Source: Siphonodentalium dalli
Lineage: Eukaryota; Mollusca; Scaphopoda; Gadilida; Siphonodentaliidae
Length of the DNA stretch: 64,000 nucleotides
NCBI GenBank assembly: GCA_032622095.1
Contig: CP136063.1
Span: forward strand, 34,632,106-34,696,105
Direction of reading: 5' to 3'
Part shown: positions 18,386 through 29,443 of the stretch, one piece after another
Layout: each line of letters starts with the position of its first letter
How positions within the stretch are numbered: position 1 is the stretch's first letter
Notes under the pieces: model-generated
Told to the model about the DNA's origin: nothing
Seen by the model: the letters and a program-made list of their open reading frames with translations, nothing else
Databases searched by the model: none
Program-made: the position numbers and the translations under genes

Positions 18386-19090
18386 TCTATTATATATTTT
18401 GGAAGATCTGTGTGTGTGTCTGTCTGTAATCGATGGACTCGAAAACGGCCGAGCCGATTTCGATGAAACTTGGTATGTGGGGGTATTTTCGGCCGGGGAG
18501 TGACATAGGCCTATTAATTTGCCCGTGCGACGTGACCTTGAAATCGAGTCATTTCAAGGTCAAACGCCCGAATATCATGGGATTTCGATGAAACATGGTA
18601 TGTGGGGGTACCTTCAGCCGGGGAGTGGCATAAACCTATTAATTTGCCCGTGCGACTTGACCTTGAAATTGGGTCATTTCAAGGTCAAACGCACGAGCAT
18701 CACGGGATTTCGATGAAACTTGGTATGTAGGGTTACCTTCGGCCGGGGAGTGGCATAAACCTATTAATTTGCCCGTGCGACGTGACCTTGACCTTGAAAT
18801 CGGTCAATTCAAGGTCAAATCGCCAATTATGATGGGATTTCGACGAAATTTTATACATATGGTTACTTTTGTCCACAGTGTTTTGGACGGGTCAAATCGT
18901 GACCCCGACCTGACCTTCAAAATGATCAATTCGAGGTCAAATCGGGTAAAACCGGATGGATTTCGACGGGCACGTTTAAAGGGTACTTTTGTACGGGCAG
19001 TGTTTTGGACTGGTCAAATCGTGACCCCACTTGACCTTCAAAATGGACAATTCAAGGTCAAAGCCCGGACGAAGTCGGGTCACCTTCTAG
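18386..19090 (+). mobile_element. Helitron-like non-autonomous element 2, head-to-tail
   Basis: It starts TCTATTATATATTTTGGAAG directly at the CTAG of element 1. It ends with the same kind of hairpin (CCCGGACGAAGTCGGG) and CTAG at 19,087-19,090. The 5' ends of both elements share TATATATTTTG(G)AAGA and CTGTCTGT. Its body is about five ~125-bp units marked by GATTTCGATGAAAC at 18,456, 18,581, 18,706, 18,836 (GATTTCGACGAAA) and 18,959. Internal tandem units are typical of Helentron-associated (HINE-type) elements. No Rep/helicase is encoded. Confidence 0.65.
18533..19060. promoter_or_regulatory. Array of nuclear-receptor-like TCAAGGTCA half-sites
   Basis: Perfect TCAAGGTCA or TGACCTTGA occurs at 18,533, 18,554, 18,658, 18,679, 18,783, 18,789, 18,809 and 19,052. 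One-base variants are at 18,911, 18,931 and 19,032. TCAAGGTCA is the extended half-site bound by ERR and NR5A nuclear receptors. Sites come as facing pairs about 12 bp apart inside each tandem unit. Binding in the animal is inference. Confidence 0.5.
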
Positions 19091-19262
19091 TTTAATATAA
19101 AACCACATCCAGTTATCTTGGATCACCCTTGCAGACCTGAAAATGTCATATTTTAGTTTTCCATGTGCTGATAAAGCCACTGTGCTTGATGGTTAGCTGA
19201 TCAGATCTGGACTCAACAACCTCACATCACCAGAAATTCTCTCATGGAAAGAATCTTGTATA

Positions 19263-19472
19263 CAGTAATGCCCTAAGTAATCGACCTCTTAACCAAAGCA
19301 GAATTATGGGTAACTTTTCAGGATTTAGTCGGAAATATGGCTTGTTGCCATTCATCGGAAAGCTAGCGAGAGCTTTCCGATGAATTGCAACAAGCCATAT
19401 TTCCGACTAAATCCTGAAAAGTTACCCATAATTCTGCTATGGTTAAGAGGTCGTTTACTTGGGGCATTACTG
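19263..19472. mobile_element. Palindromic MITE, CAGTAATGCCC termini, TA duplication
   Basis: It is 210 bp and almost perfectly palindromic, with arms meeting near 19,368 at AAAGCTAGCGAGAGCTTT. Termini are CAGTAATGCCC and GGGCATTACTG, flanked by TA on both sides (19,261-19,262 and 19,473-19,474), as for Tc1/mariner elements. Sister copies lie at 59,951-60,162 and, deleted, at 16,942-17,063. Confidence 0.85.
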
Positions 19473-19689
19473 TATCTTCCATACCTGATCCAAGGTGGAA
19501 ACACAGATCCCCAAAAATGTGTGAAAAAGGGGGCTGAACCCTGGCTGAACATGAGTTTTGGCTGAACGTTATGCTTTTTTGATGAATAATGTGTTAACGG
19601 GGGTGGGGTTAAATTATGTGTAATAAATAAAGAATCACACAAGTGATTTGTTTACGATTATTCCTTGAAAAAGAGCGCTATCCATTTAG

Positions 19690-19970
19690 GTTACACTTGT
19701 GTAAATATGGTTCTAGGTGACATCTAGCGGTTCAGGGAGAGAATAAAATAGACACTGGGCTCTGATTGGTCAATAAAATATGACATTATTTTTTTAGTGC
19801 GGTTCCGATACTAGTATATTAAACGGAAACACAAGATTTAAAGTTTGAAAACCATGCTAGACAGATATTATTTTTTTTACCTAAAAAGTTTCCACAAATG
19901 TCAATCTTTCAGATTTAAATAAAAAATTTGACCTGGGATTTATATTGTAAACAGTATACACTAAAACATT
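19690..19970 (+). repeat. Dispersed repeat R4, copy 2
   Basis: It is collinear with 17,225-17,640 but lacks about 130 bp in the middle and carries small indels. Non-coding. Confidence 0.75.
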
Positions 19971-20067
19971 TCATCTGTGAAAATTTCAACTTGAGTTCAG
20001 GTTTGTTATCATCCGGCCTTCAGACTTTCAATCAAATTCAAGTGAAACAAGCAGTCGCAGAAGGCGG

Positions 20068-20640
20068 TATCCCCCGCCGAAATGTGCAGTCGGGGGAAGT
20101 GCATTCTCAATAATGTTTGCGTTTCTCTGCCGAAATGTGCAGTTGGGGAAGTGCATTCTCAACAAGAGATGGGATTTTGTCAAAAATGCCTGGCTTGCGA
20201 ACTCATTTTAGGACTGACATTTGTGGAAATTAGCCATGTGACACACTAAAAATAATAAACAAAGTCCAATAACTCGGCTGAAAATATCCGGCCGGACCTG
20301 GTTTGCAAACTCGTTTTAGATACTGGTCATGTGACTCATATACCAAAAATCTTTGAAATCCATTGACATTTTTTGGAAATGAGCCCTGTGACTTCATCCA
20401 TTTGCTATTTGGTAAATTCGTCAAAAATAATAAATAAAGTCCAATAAATCCGGTAAAAATATCCGGCCGGACCTGGTTTGTGAACTCGTTCTAGATACTG
20501 GTCATGTGAACTCATATACCACAAATCTTTGAAATCCGTTGACATTTGTTCAAGTTAAGACTCTTACAAATTCGGGACGGACGGATGGACGGAACCCATT
20601 CATATATCCCCCGCAAATTTTCAATTTGGCGGGGGATAAT
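20068..20640. repeat. TATCCCCCGCC...GGCGGGGGATA repeat with internal duplication
   Basis: The outer ends TATCCCCCGCC and GGCGGGGGATA are inverted. A near-terminal hairpin is at 20,602-20,638. Two internal copies of a ~175-bp unit start at TATCCGGCCGGACCTGG (20,286 and 20,460), and GGACGGACGGATGGACGG lies before the right end. It is a dispersed non-coding repeat; class is not assigned. Confidence 0.6.
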
Positions 20641-21415
20641 TACAATTTGATCAAATCAACTGGTCATCAGTTTAGATCTCATAAAACCAAATGAACAATT
20701 AACATAGAGATTAGTAATTACAGTAATTACTATCTTAATAGACATTATTGTTTCTGTACTACCAGTATACATTGATTGTGTCTCTCACTTGAATTTAAGA
20801 AAATAGCCTATTATATGAATTAATAGTAAGTCTCATTTCAAGCAGGATAAGCATAATCCATTGAACCAAAAGATATCTAACAATAACTTCCACAATTCTG
20901 CACCATTTGCTATGAAATTTTGGATGTATATGTATTTCGACTCCCAGGATAACTTGGGAAGGGTCCTGAGGCTGACCGACGTAGAAGTTATGGCATCATA
21001 GCCGCATAACCGAACAGAATAACACAACATAAACGCTATTAATATTCACCGCATTTGGACAAAGTTTGACTAACGCTCTTTATACTTGACCTTATCAGAA
21101 CAGCTAAAGCGTGCATGTATTCTGTCATTCATAATACTGTGAGTCAGTCTGTTCCAAGCCCGGTGAAAGGATTAGGGGAATTTTAGCAAACATCAGTTCC
21201 TAATTTATTACGAACTATTTAAATTTTGCCACACTTGGCCCGTGCAATGGCGTATACCATCAGCTTTTAAGCATATTATATTTCTCATTGTTCAAATTCT
21301 AATTAGATTAGCTCAGGTGCAAAGTTCAGTATTATAGCCTGGCTTGATATAATGAATGACAAATATTTCGATTATTTTTAAGCACAATTTTTTTTCGAAA
21401 TGGGTACATAAATTA
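20641..21415. other. No feature seen
   Basis: AT-rich sequence without convincing open frames, inverted ends or repeats matching elsewhere in the window. Confidence 0.5.
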
Positions 21416-21772
21416 TCAAATTCTGGCTCTTCTTTGCAATGTAGTAGACAAGTAAGGACTCAACACAAATGTCCGATATTTGATTACAGATGACAAGACA
21501 ATTTGATTGCTGTTTTCATGGTTTTGAACATCGGCAAATCGTATATTTGGTCTCATAATACTTGGTGACAGGTTGATTGGCATCGTGATGGCACGGCACC
21601 TTTTGTGACATGGTGCTGTGAATACGACATGTATCTGAGGCTCTTGTCGGCTAGTTGTTGTTTTCACCAGCCACAAATCTTTTAAACACTTTACCACAAA
21701 GTTCAGTTTTAAAAATATCTCACTTCCATCGGATCTCAGTGTGGCAGTAATTTCTTGGATCTTCAAAGACAT
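21416..21772 (-). CDS. Orphan ORF of 118 codons, possible exon
   Basis: The minus-strand frame opens at ATG 21,772 (MSLKIQEITATL) and closes at 21,416. It is not inside a recognised repeat. The composition is ordinary (one C-x3-C, FTAPCHKRC; mixed charged and hydrophobic residues). I recognise no family, signal peptide or membrane segment. It may be a chance frame, a 3' exon of a host gene, or a transposon relic. It is one of very few long frames outside repeats. Confidence 0.25.
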   Translation of the reverse strand: MSLKIQEITATLRSDGSEIFLKLNFVVKCLKDLWLVKTTTSRQEPQIHVVFTAPCHKRCRAITMPINLSPSIMRPNIRFADVQNHENSNQIVLSSVIKYRTFVLSPYLSTTLQRRARI

Positions 21773-22118
21773 TTGTGTTAAAATCCAGGACAAAAAAACA
21801 CTTAATTCCTTCTAAGAAACTCATGTTGAAAACATGTTTGCATGATTGGCTCACTGTTGTGAATTATTCAGAAATTACAATATGATACGAGAACAAAATT
21901 TGAAATCAGATTTTATATTAAATTTGGTAAATAATTGTTTTGTCTTTTTAACTTACGAATATACGGCGAACGGCATGAGCTGTATCGGTAATACATATAT
22001 TCATTGGCATAATATAAACAAGGCTCATTTAAACTTCAAGATTGTAAGTAATATTATACATGATCAACGATACAATACATATATTGTTACACTTAGTACA
22101 TCATGATAATATTATCGT
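21773..22118. other. No feature seen
   Basis: AT-rich; the plus-strand frame at 21,846-22,106 has no supporting features. Confidence 0.45.
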
Positions 22119-22122
22119 TTAA

Positions 22123-22230
22123 CCCTTTACCCAACAGAACGGCCCTGTGCCAATGCATTCTCTTATATATGCGAGTCGACCATAGGTCCCCTCGCATATA
22201 TAAGAGAATGCATTGGCTTAACACATATTA
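22123..22230. mobile_element. TTAA MITE (family H) fragment with conserved hairpin
   Basis: TTAA (22,119-22,122) is followed by CCCTTTACCCAACAGAACGG, then the hairpin: CCAATGCATTCTCTTATATA...TATATAAGAGAATGCATTGG around a GTCGACC-type loop. The rest of the element seen at 47,193-47,646 is missing; the sequence passes directly into repeat R3. Confidence 0.75.
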
Positions 22231-22231
22231 A

Positions 22232-23935
22232 CGAGAGGCCGATCACGATCGGCAGATGTTTAACCCATACCTTGGCGATACCGATTAGCTATAACTGATA
22301 ATTGGTCAAAGATATGATCACAGTGATACACATATCAGTACCTAACTTAAAATCAAAAGCTCAAATTATTTGTCTTAAGAAGAGGTTAAGGTAATTGGGG
22401 TGGGGAGGAGTCGTTTTAAATCTCATAACTCTGTCCCTATTCAACCAATGACCTCTCATTGTGAGATCCAATTGTTTAGCCATTAATCAATTTGACAGAT
22501 AGGACAAACAATTATCCAGCCAGCAGGTTCATCTTTACCTTCATACAACCACCCCCTAGAGCTATGTAACATATGTCACCACTCAATTAATAACAGATTT
22601 CACTTGGAATGACATCTATTAAAGGTATTCGCATGTGCTCTGGATATTGGATGTTCACATGGCAATTTATTGATATCATTATATTACATGCAACTATTTT
22701 TTTTTTTTAACTCAATAATTTTTTTTATTATTATAAAAGTTTTTAAATATTTTTTATGTTAAATAGAGCGAGGAAATTCAATCTAAACAAATATGGAAAA
22801 TCAAAATTTTAAATTTAAAAAAAAGAAAGAAGGGTCATAACTGCTTTAAGATAAATCGGATCGAACTCATATTCACTCGAACTGTATTTTGGGATGAGAA
22901 ACCTATACACAAAATTTGGTTCCGATCAAATAGAAAATGTTAGAGATATCACATTATGCCTAAAGTGTCTAAGAACTGACAGACAGACAGATAGAGACGG
23001 ACGGACAGACGAGTGGTCAATCTGGACATTGACACTATGTGTACCATACTATGGTATAGGTACACATAAACAGTTTTATCTCATGCAGAGTACAGGAAAA
23101 ATACATCAAACTGGTGTGCCCCTTTAATATTTCAATTCACATTTGTAAACAATTGAAATCAATGTCGAAAAAGCTTTTGATTAATATATAGATAAAACAA
23201 ACTAGACCTACAGTTCTAAGAGTGTTATGAACAATTATTTTGTTCCCATAGACTGATACAGAGCTCTCGTTTTTTAAAGTTTGAAAACCAAAGTTGTCTT
23301 CCCATGCAACCAACAAAATTCCAATGGTAATGCTTTTAAACAATGAAACCAGATTATGCCTTTAAGGTGAAATTTAAATAACCATGAATATAAAATATAA
23401 ACATTCCACCTATGATATGGCCAGAGATACTTATAGAGTATAAAGTATAACTGATATAGCCAACACAACTCCTAGCAGTTAATTAACTCAATACCAGTAC
23501 AAGAGAGAGAGAACTTCATGGCATTGTAACTGGATAGTATCTCTTGTCTCCATAGCATTGTGAAACTGATTTATTAGATATTATCTAGACAGTGCCACCT
23601 GTGTATCTTTGATATATTTTAGCGATGAATAAAATAATCAAAGGGCCATAACTCCAGTAAATAGTACCGGATCAAACCCATATTCGAACTCGATCTGTAT
23701 TTTGAGTTGAGAAACTCACATACAAAATTTGGTTTCTATCAGTTGAAAACTTGTTGAATTATCGAAGCATTCATGAATTCTATGTCAAAGGGCCATAACT
23801 CCATTAAAAAATATCGAATCAAACCCATATTCGAACTCGATATGTATTTTGAGTTGAGCAACTCACATACCAAATTTGGTTATGGTCAGATAATTTCTTT
23901 TTGAGTTATGGCAGCATGCATAAATTCTAAGTTGA
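22232..23935 (+). repeat. 1.7-kb dispersed repeat R3, copy 1 (contains R1 pieces)
   Basis: Starting at GAGAGGCCGATCACGATCGG, the whole segment is collinear with 60,246-62,985. The second copy carries an extra ~1.05 kb (about 60,720-61,780). Shared landmarks include AGCCAGCAGGTTCATC, TGACATCTATTAAAGG and TATGATATGGCCAGAGATAC. R1 sequence with its GACAGACAGACAG run is embedded at 22,740-23,070 and half-copies at 23,640-23,935. The 5' tag GAGAGGCCGATC also occurs at 26,743 and 34,460. Non-coding. Confidence 0.85.
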
Positions 23936-24990
23936 AACATAGCAGCTCTATTACAATTACCAACAGGACATTCATTGCCATTTTATATTGGTCTATATAT
24001 TTATAAAATAGAAACTCATAAAAATTATGCAATCTTCATCATAAAATTTTTTTTGGAACATGAACATATTTGGGCATACCTCCCGCAAAAATCTCACGGA
24101 TTGACATTTTCAAAACTTAACAGGTCTGGTATAGACCTTGATATTAAATATGATTGATAATGGTTGGATATAAAATATTTTAACACAGAATTATCAGATA
24201 ACTAAAGGAGAGATATGAGAAGGGTCAAATTGAAAATATTAGAGTCATAACATTGGATTGCGTACAGTATACATGTACCTATGGTTAATTTTATTCTAAG
24301 CTGATCATTGGAAAGATACAATGTCTGTAACAGCAGAAATATTCAAGAATACCAGAACCATTATTATTATCCTGCAGCCCAAATGCAATAGAGGGAATTT
24401 CAAACCAAGATATTTCCTCAAATGATGAATATTCAATTGGTGGCTTATAGAAATTCTTAGTGAACCTGGCCCAAGGCGAAAGAGATAATTTAAAATCTGC
24501 CTATCAGATATCATGTGTCTATGGAATAGGTTAATTTTAATCATGAAATACATGCAAGTGAAAAGTGGATCACAATCAACCTGGACATAGAATAGGAGAA
24601 TGAACATATAATGTGTGGAGAGGGTTAATCATTTCCAATGACATCATATGATGGAACTAATGTGTGGATTAATTTTTTTCTCAAGATAAGACAACAGTGT
24701 CTCTGTAAACAACAATTCTCTAAACAGCCATGCTCCAGAACATCCTTCAGATGGACAATGGACTATTTGTATTAATGCCACGAACATGTTTCAACAGGTT
24801 GGGTTAAATTACTATTGCACACAAACTGGAGTAAATTATCATCAATCACTGTCAGCCTCTGGGAGCAGCAGTGGTTTGGCAAAGAGTATCCAGTGTCATT
24901 TTCTGATTCCAATAATGCAGAAGATTACTGTGTAAAGTTGTTTGTCTTAAATTCTCACAGGGCATATACAATAGGTAGTAAATTACTTGA
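23936..24990. other. No feature seen
   Basis: AT-rich, no convincing gene. A CACGGATT-containing scrap at 24,080-24,125 resembles 15,500-15,560. Confidence 0.5.
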
Positions 24991-24994
24991 ATTA

Positions 24995-25690
24995 TAAAGG
25001 GCCATAACTCTGTTAAAATATACCGGATCAAACTCAAATTCGAACCTGATCTGTATTTCGGGGTGAGGACCACATGTACCAATTTTGGTGTAGATCAGAT
25101 GAAAAATGTTTTGAGTCATAGCAGCTTGCATGAGTACTAAGTAAACATAAGAGTGAAAAGGGTTAACAAAACGATACCAAAATCGATACAGATAAAGAAC
25201 GTGCTAACAAAGACCTAGGTAAGAAATATGAGGCAGATCATAAGCAAATTGTTTGACTTAGATGCATCAGATAGAATTTGTGAGTGGGGTTAATTATTTT
25301 CTAAATCGATCAACTGATCGATACCAAAAACTATACAGGTGAGGGGTGTGTCATCATAAACCTACATTTTAAATATGAACACAATCGGACAAAAAACACT
25401 TGGGTTATTGCATCGGATAGCACATGCCCATGTGTGGATGCAAAGTGTTAATAATTTCTAAACCGATCAACCGATCGATACCAAAAACTATACAGGTGAG
25501 GGGTGTGTCATTGTAAACATGCACATAAAATTTGAACATGATCCGATAAAAGATACTCCAGTAATCGAATCGGATAGCAAATGTCTACGGACAGACGGAC
25601 AGACGGACAGACGGACGGACGAACGACGGATGGTTGATCCGGACGTCAGCATTATGTGTACCATACATGGTATGGGTACACATAAAAACG
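24995..25690 (+). repeat. R1-family copies, tandem
   Basis: A first R1 half (GGGCCATAACTC...TTTTGGTGTAGATCAG) is at 24,998-25,130. Two related blocks sharing ACTATACAGGTGAGGGGTGTGT follow at 25,335 and 25,487. It ends with a GACGGACAGACGGACAGAC run and ACCATACATGGTATGGG. Non-coding. Confidence 0.7.
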
Positions 25691-25699
25691 ATATAATTG

Positions 25700-26020
25700 T
25701 CAAAGAATGTAGAAAAATATTATAAAAATTGTTAAAAAATGTAAGAAAAAATTATAAAATTGTTAAAGAATGGAAGAAAAAAATGGTAAGAAGTGTTAAA
25801 AAAAGATTTTTTTTAGGCCAATGCATTCTCTTATATATGCGAGGCGACCTATGGTCGACTCGCATATATAAGAGAATGCATTGGCACAGGGCATAGCTGT
25901 AACCATCACAATGTGGTCAATGAACCGGTTCCAATGATATCCATATTTGTACAGACCAAAGATATTTTAGGCTGTTGAAGCTTTATTTGGGCGTTTTTGG
26001 CCATTTTGTTGAGTAAAGGG
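25700..26020 (-). mobile_element. TTAA MITE (family H), inverted orientation
   Basis: Read on the minus strand from TTAA (26,021-26,024), it follows the 47,193-47,646 element: CCCTTTACTCAACAAAATGG, AAAGCTTCAACAGCC, TCCATATTTG region, then the CCAATGCATTCTC hairpin (25,818-25,885), then the T-rich CATTCTTTAACAATTTTAT tract. The far terminus is lost at the junction with the R1 repeat. Confidence 0.75.
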
Positions 26021-26024
26021 TTAA

Positions 26025-27539
26025 AGATAAATTTTAGCTAGATAACTATGATGAGTGAAATACCACAGGTGTTTGGCACCACCCAAAGACATATATATAT
26101 ACAAGACAAGGTAACAATCTATCAGATTATCCAAATTCCAACCATCTGGCATTGTCAAGCTGTAGCTACAATGTTTTAAAGAATTTGATCAAACTATAAA
26201 CGCACATTTTGTCCCTGAAGGACTTTGGTTCATTTTGGCATATCACCCGACTCGATCAGTTGAGAGGAGAATACACCCAGTTTTTTTGTAGGTGACATTC
26301 GTCAAGACTTACATTGGATATAGCTCGGTCACGCGTGCCATAGAAAACATATTTTATGGGTTGAAATGAATAGAAATGTAGGTCTTGATGAATTTCCCCA
26401 ATGACAAAATGGCTATAATTAGTATAGGCATGTAAACTTTGAGAAAATTGCAGGTTTTCAATTCAAGATGGGATTGTCACATCCCTAATGATTCTTAAGT
26501 AACTATTCACCACATATGTTGGATCAATAGATTGAACTGCCAATGTGAATGTTTAATAATACTTTGCAATTTTATTAATTTATCGGACATCCTAGTTGAG
26601 TTCCATACTGACGTCTTCCAATTGGTGAAAGTTCAAGCTCGTCTTATAGAGTTATAATAAGTGCTTAAGGAACTTAAGGCTTTCACGTTGGGGAAATGTG
26701 AACATAATACAAGTTTATACAACTATCTTCAACCTATACATGAACGAGAGGCCAATCATGATCAGCAGATGTTTAACCCATACCTTGGCAATAGCGATTA
26801 GCTATAACTGATAAATTGTCCAAGATATGATCACAATTCCTAATTTTAATATTCATTGTGACCTGACCTTTCCATGACTGACATAGTAGAAACAGCCAAT
26901 CACAGCTCAGTGTTAGAATCGGGGGCCTCATTTTAATATTCATTATGACCTGACCTCGATTGTCACTTGACAAATTTCTTTTTTAAAGTTGGAATTATCG
27001 ACAGATTTCTCCTCTATTAGAATTGTTTACTGACAATGTGTTGATTTGTATGAGTAAATAAATTATTAGCCGACAATAAATCACTAAGTTCCAGATATTT
27101 AGTTGATCGTTTGACCGATTTTTAATGATAGTAAACTGCATGGGTGGTGAATTTCGAGACACATGCCGACATTGCTGTCTGAGCCGGATCAAATCGAAAA
27201 AATACGCTCTCCGGAGACAATATTCGGTGGTGAAAATTTTAATAAATGCAACGTGTATGAATGTTTCTGATGGGAGTTTGTGGTATTTATTGAAAGATGA
27301 ATTCTTTGCCGATCCATCCGTGTATATATCGTTATCATTACTGGGGTGAATGGGCTAAATTTGTGCGACTCCCGAGCGATGGTGAAACGTTGAATTTCTA
27401 CAGAGCCCCTTGTCTATATAATGTTCCATTAACGCGAAGAAGGCGCGTATATAGAGCGGCGTATATGGGCAGTGCAAAAGGGGGGCGGACAGCGGAGCGC
27501 GTTACAGGCCCCTGTGGTATTGATGTCATTAGCTAATCA
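26025..27539. other. No gene; repeat scraps
   Basis: A fragment of R3 (GAGAGGCCAATCATGATCAG) is at 26,743-26,835. The direct repeat TTTTAATATTCATT(G/A)TGACC occurs at 26,841 and 26,932. Open frames near 27,125-27,536 have no recognisable content. Confidence 0.5.
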
Positions 27540-27773
27540 CAAGCCTTGAAATAGTGTGTCTGTCATTCGCAGAATGAGGTCCCCAGAGGGTAAATTTAGC
27601 GGACTAGCATCACCAAATTCACCCTCTGGGGACCTCATTCTGCTTACTCCTCAGCAGAATGAGGTTCCCAGAGGGTGAATTTGGTGATGCTAGCCCGCTA
27701 TGCGTGGTAGCATCACTAAATTCACCCTCTGGGGACGTCATTCTGCAAATGACAGACACTATTTCAAGGCTTG
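27540..27773. mobile_element. MITE with CAAGCCTTG termini and 8-bp duplication
   Basis: The 234-bp element is flanked by exact GCTAATCA at 27,532-27,539 and 27,774-27,781. Termini are CAAGCCTTGAAATAG and CTATTTCAAGGCTTG. Inside, AGAATGAGGTCCCCAGAGGG occurs as alternating inverted copies (four in all). The 8-bp duplication suggests hAT-type mobilisation. An older relative is at 31,473-31,906. Confidence 0.85.
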
Positions 27774-27983
27774 GCTAATCATACCGAACTCGATTTACCC
27801 TGTGGCCCTGTTAATTGTATTATAACCTAATTGAAGCATAGACAGTATATTTCTTTGTTGGCAAATTTGCTAATTGTCTTCAATGTATATCGAGGTAAAT
27901 TGTTTCTGCATCTGTTGTTGGAACATAAATCAATCTTTCTCACACTAACTCAGTATGGGATCATATCTAACGATTGTACCACT

Positions 27984-28436
27984 ATGATTATACCAATACA
28001 AATAGTTATAAGTGCTGATGAAAATGATGAGATAACCTTACGTCTTCCTTCCTATACTATGGATACTTCAGACGATTCTGTTTCTGTATCTACTTGTGAG
28101 GATTATATTTCTGTACACATACAGGATACTGATGACGATCCTGTTTTAACATCTACTTGTGAAGATTCTGCATCTACTTGTGATGATCCTGTTTTTCCAT
28201 CTACTTCTTCTTTTCCTCCTACGGAGAAAGGAAAAGTGTCAAAAGAACTCGGACCTAATAGTGAAAAAAGACGCAAACTAAATCAATCTGGTCCTTTTTC
28301 ATCAGAGGTAAAAGATCCATTTAAAGCGGACGATACTGTTTTGAGCGCTACAAGCCTGCCTGAAATTCCCCCATCAACTTCGATCGATCCTGTTCTTGCG
28401 TCTACTTCTTCTTTTCCTCCTACGAAGAGGACATAA
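27984..28436 (+). CDS. Acidic, Ser/Thr-rich 150-aa ORF, unrecognised, probably broken
   Basis: The first ATG (27,984) begins MIIPIQIVISADENDEIT. The protein then carries imperfect repeats built on (D)DPV-x-(A/P/T)STS and SFPPT, and a basic patch KRRKLNQ. It ends at TAA 28,436, but one base over, the frame continues with protein-like sequence (EDIIDDITTVSVLERWSVRV, about 28,430-28,510), and further fragments (TWGAKYHFCVDNF) appear to about 28,800 among stops. This looks like the low-complexity N-terminal part of a decaying gene. No family recognised; host or transposon origin is open. Confidence 0.35.
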   Translation: MIIPIQIVISADENDEITLRLPSYTMDTSDDSVSVSTCEDYISVHIQDTDDDPVLTSTCEDSASTCDDPVFPSTSSFPPTEKGKVSKELGPNSEKRRKLNQSGPFSSEVKDPFKADDTVLSATSLPEIPPSTSIDPVLASTSSFPPTKRT

Positions 28437-28839
28437 TAGATGATATAACCACAGTATCTGTACTAGAAAGGTGGAGCGTGCGCGTGAATGTAGATACCAG
28501 TAAGGTTCGTTAAGTTCGTGTGCGCGAGGATAGTGAATTTATTACTAAACTACGTCTGAACGACAAACAGTGACAAAAAATGTTCTCCACTATAGAGAGC
28601 ATATACATTGTACATTATTAATCTTAATAATGAACTTTCTACTTGGGGAGCGAAATACCACTTTTGCGTGGACAATTTCTCCATCCAAATTCTTAACTGA
28701 AAAGGATAGAGAGTTATTAATGGATTAGGCTTTGCGTGCTCAACAGAATTACTCTCCATAATGACGTGTTATAATAGTTATGTTATTACTAACCTCTCTC
28801 CTTGAATATATAACAGTTTTGTGATTTCCGTTCAAAACA

Positions 28840-29435
28840 TTAAAACAACTAAAAGATTCCAATAAAAAGAGTTCTATGTATTGATCCCATACCTTTTATA
28901 CACGAGACACTCCCCTTATATATTATAGAAAGATCCAATCATTTGCTTTGGTATCCCGCATATTTTGGCAACCGACAACGATATACTAATTATTACACTC
29001 GTCTTGGGTAGATTCTGAGTTAGCCTAATGAGTCTATCTGACCGAATACCTTCAATTATACAATAAACTAATAAGAAAATGTAAAAATAATTATTATTGC
29101 GATAGTCTAGAAAAAATAAGAATGCTATAAAACAAGACAGTCAATGACTGTGGAGAAGCTCACTTACTGTAAAGACTGAGAAGAAAGGGACTTTGAAGAC
29201 TAACATAGTCAGTACTTGTCAAAATAAGTTAAGACAAGTAGTTCTAAACATGGACATACATGTAGCTAGGGATTTGCTGATGAGCCGGGCTCTTCACCTT
29301 GAAATTTGAAAGTGCACACTACTGTAAAATCTCCAACCCCCTTTTAAACAAGATAATCTTAACCATTCCATAGTCCTAAGTTCACAAAATTAATTTTGCA
29401 CACCCCTCTTATGTTGAAATTTTATAACTGGAATG
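28840..29435. other. No feature seen
   Basis: AT-rich sequence without recognisable coding or repeat structure. Confidence 0.5.
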
Positions 29436-29443
29436 GGACGGGT

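Noticed and set aside
17858-19095. Several open frames of 60-138 codons on both strands
   Set aside because: They follow the tandem units of the Helitron-like elements, are open on both strands at once, and carry repeated peptide text without domain features.
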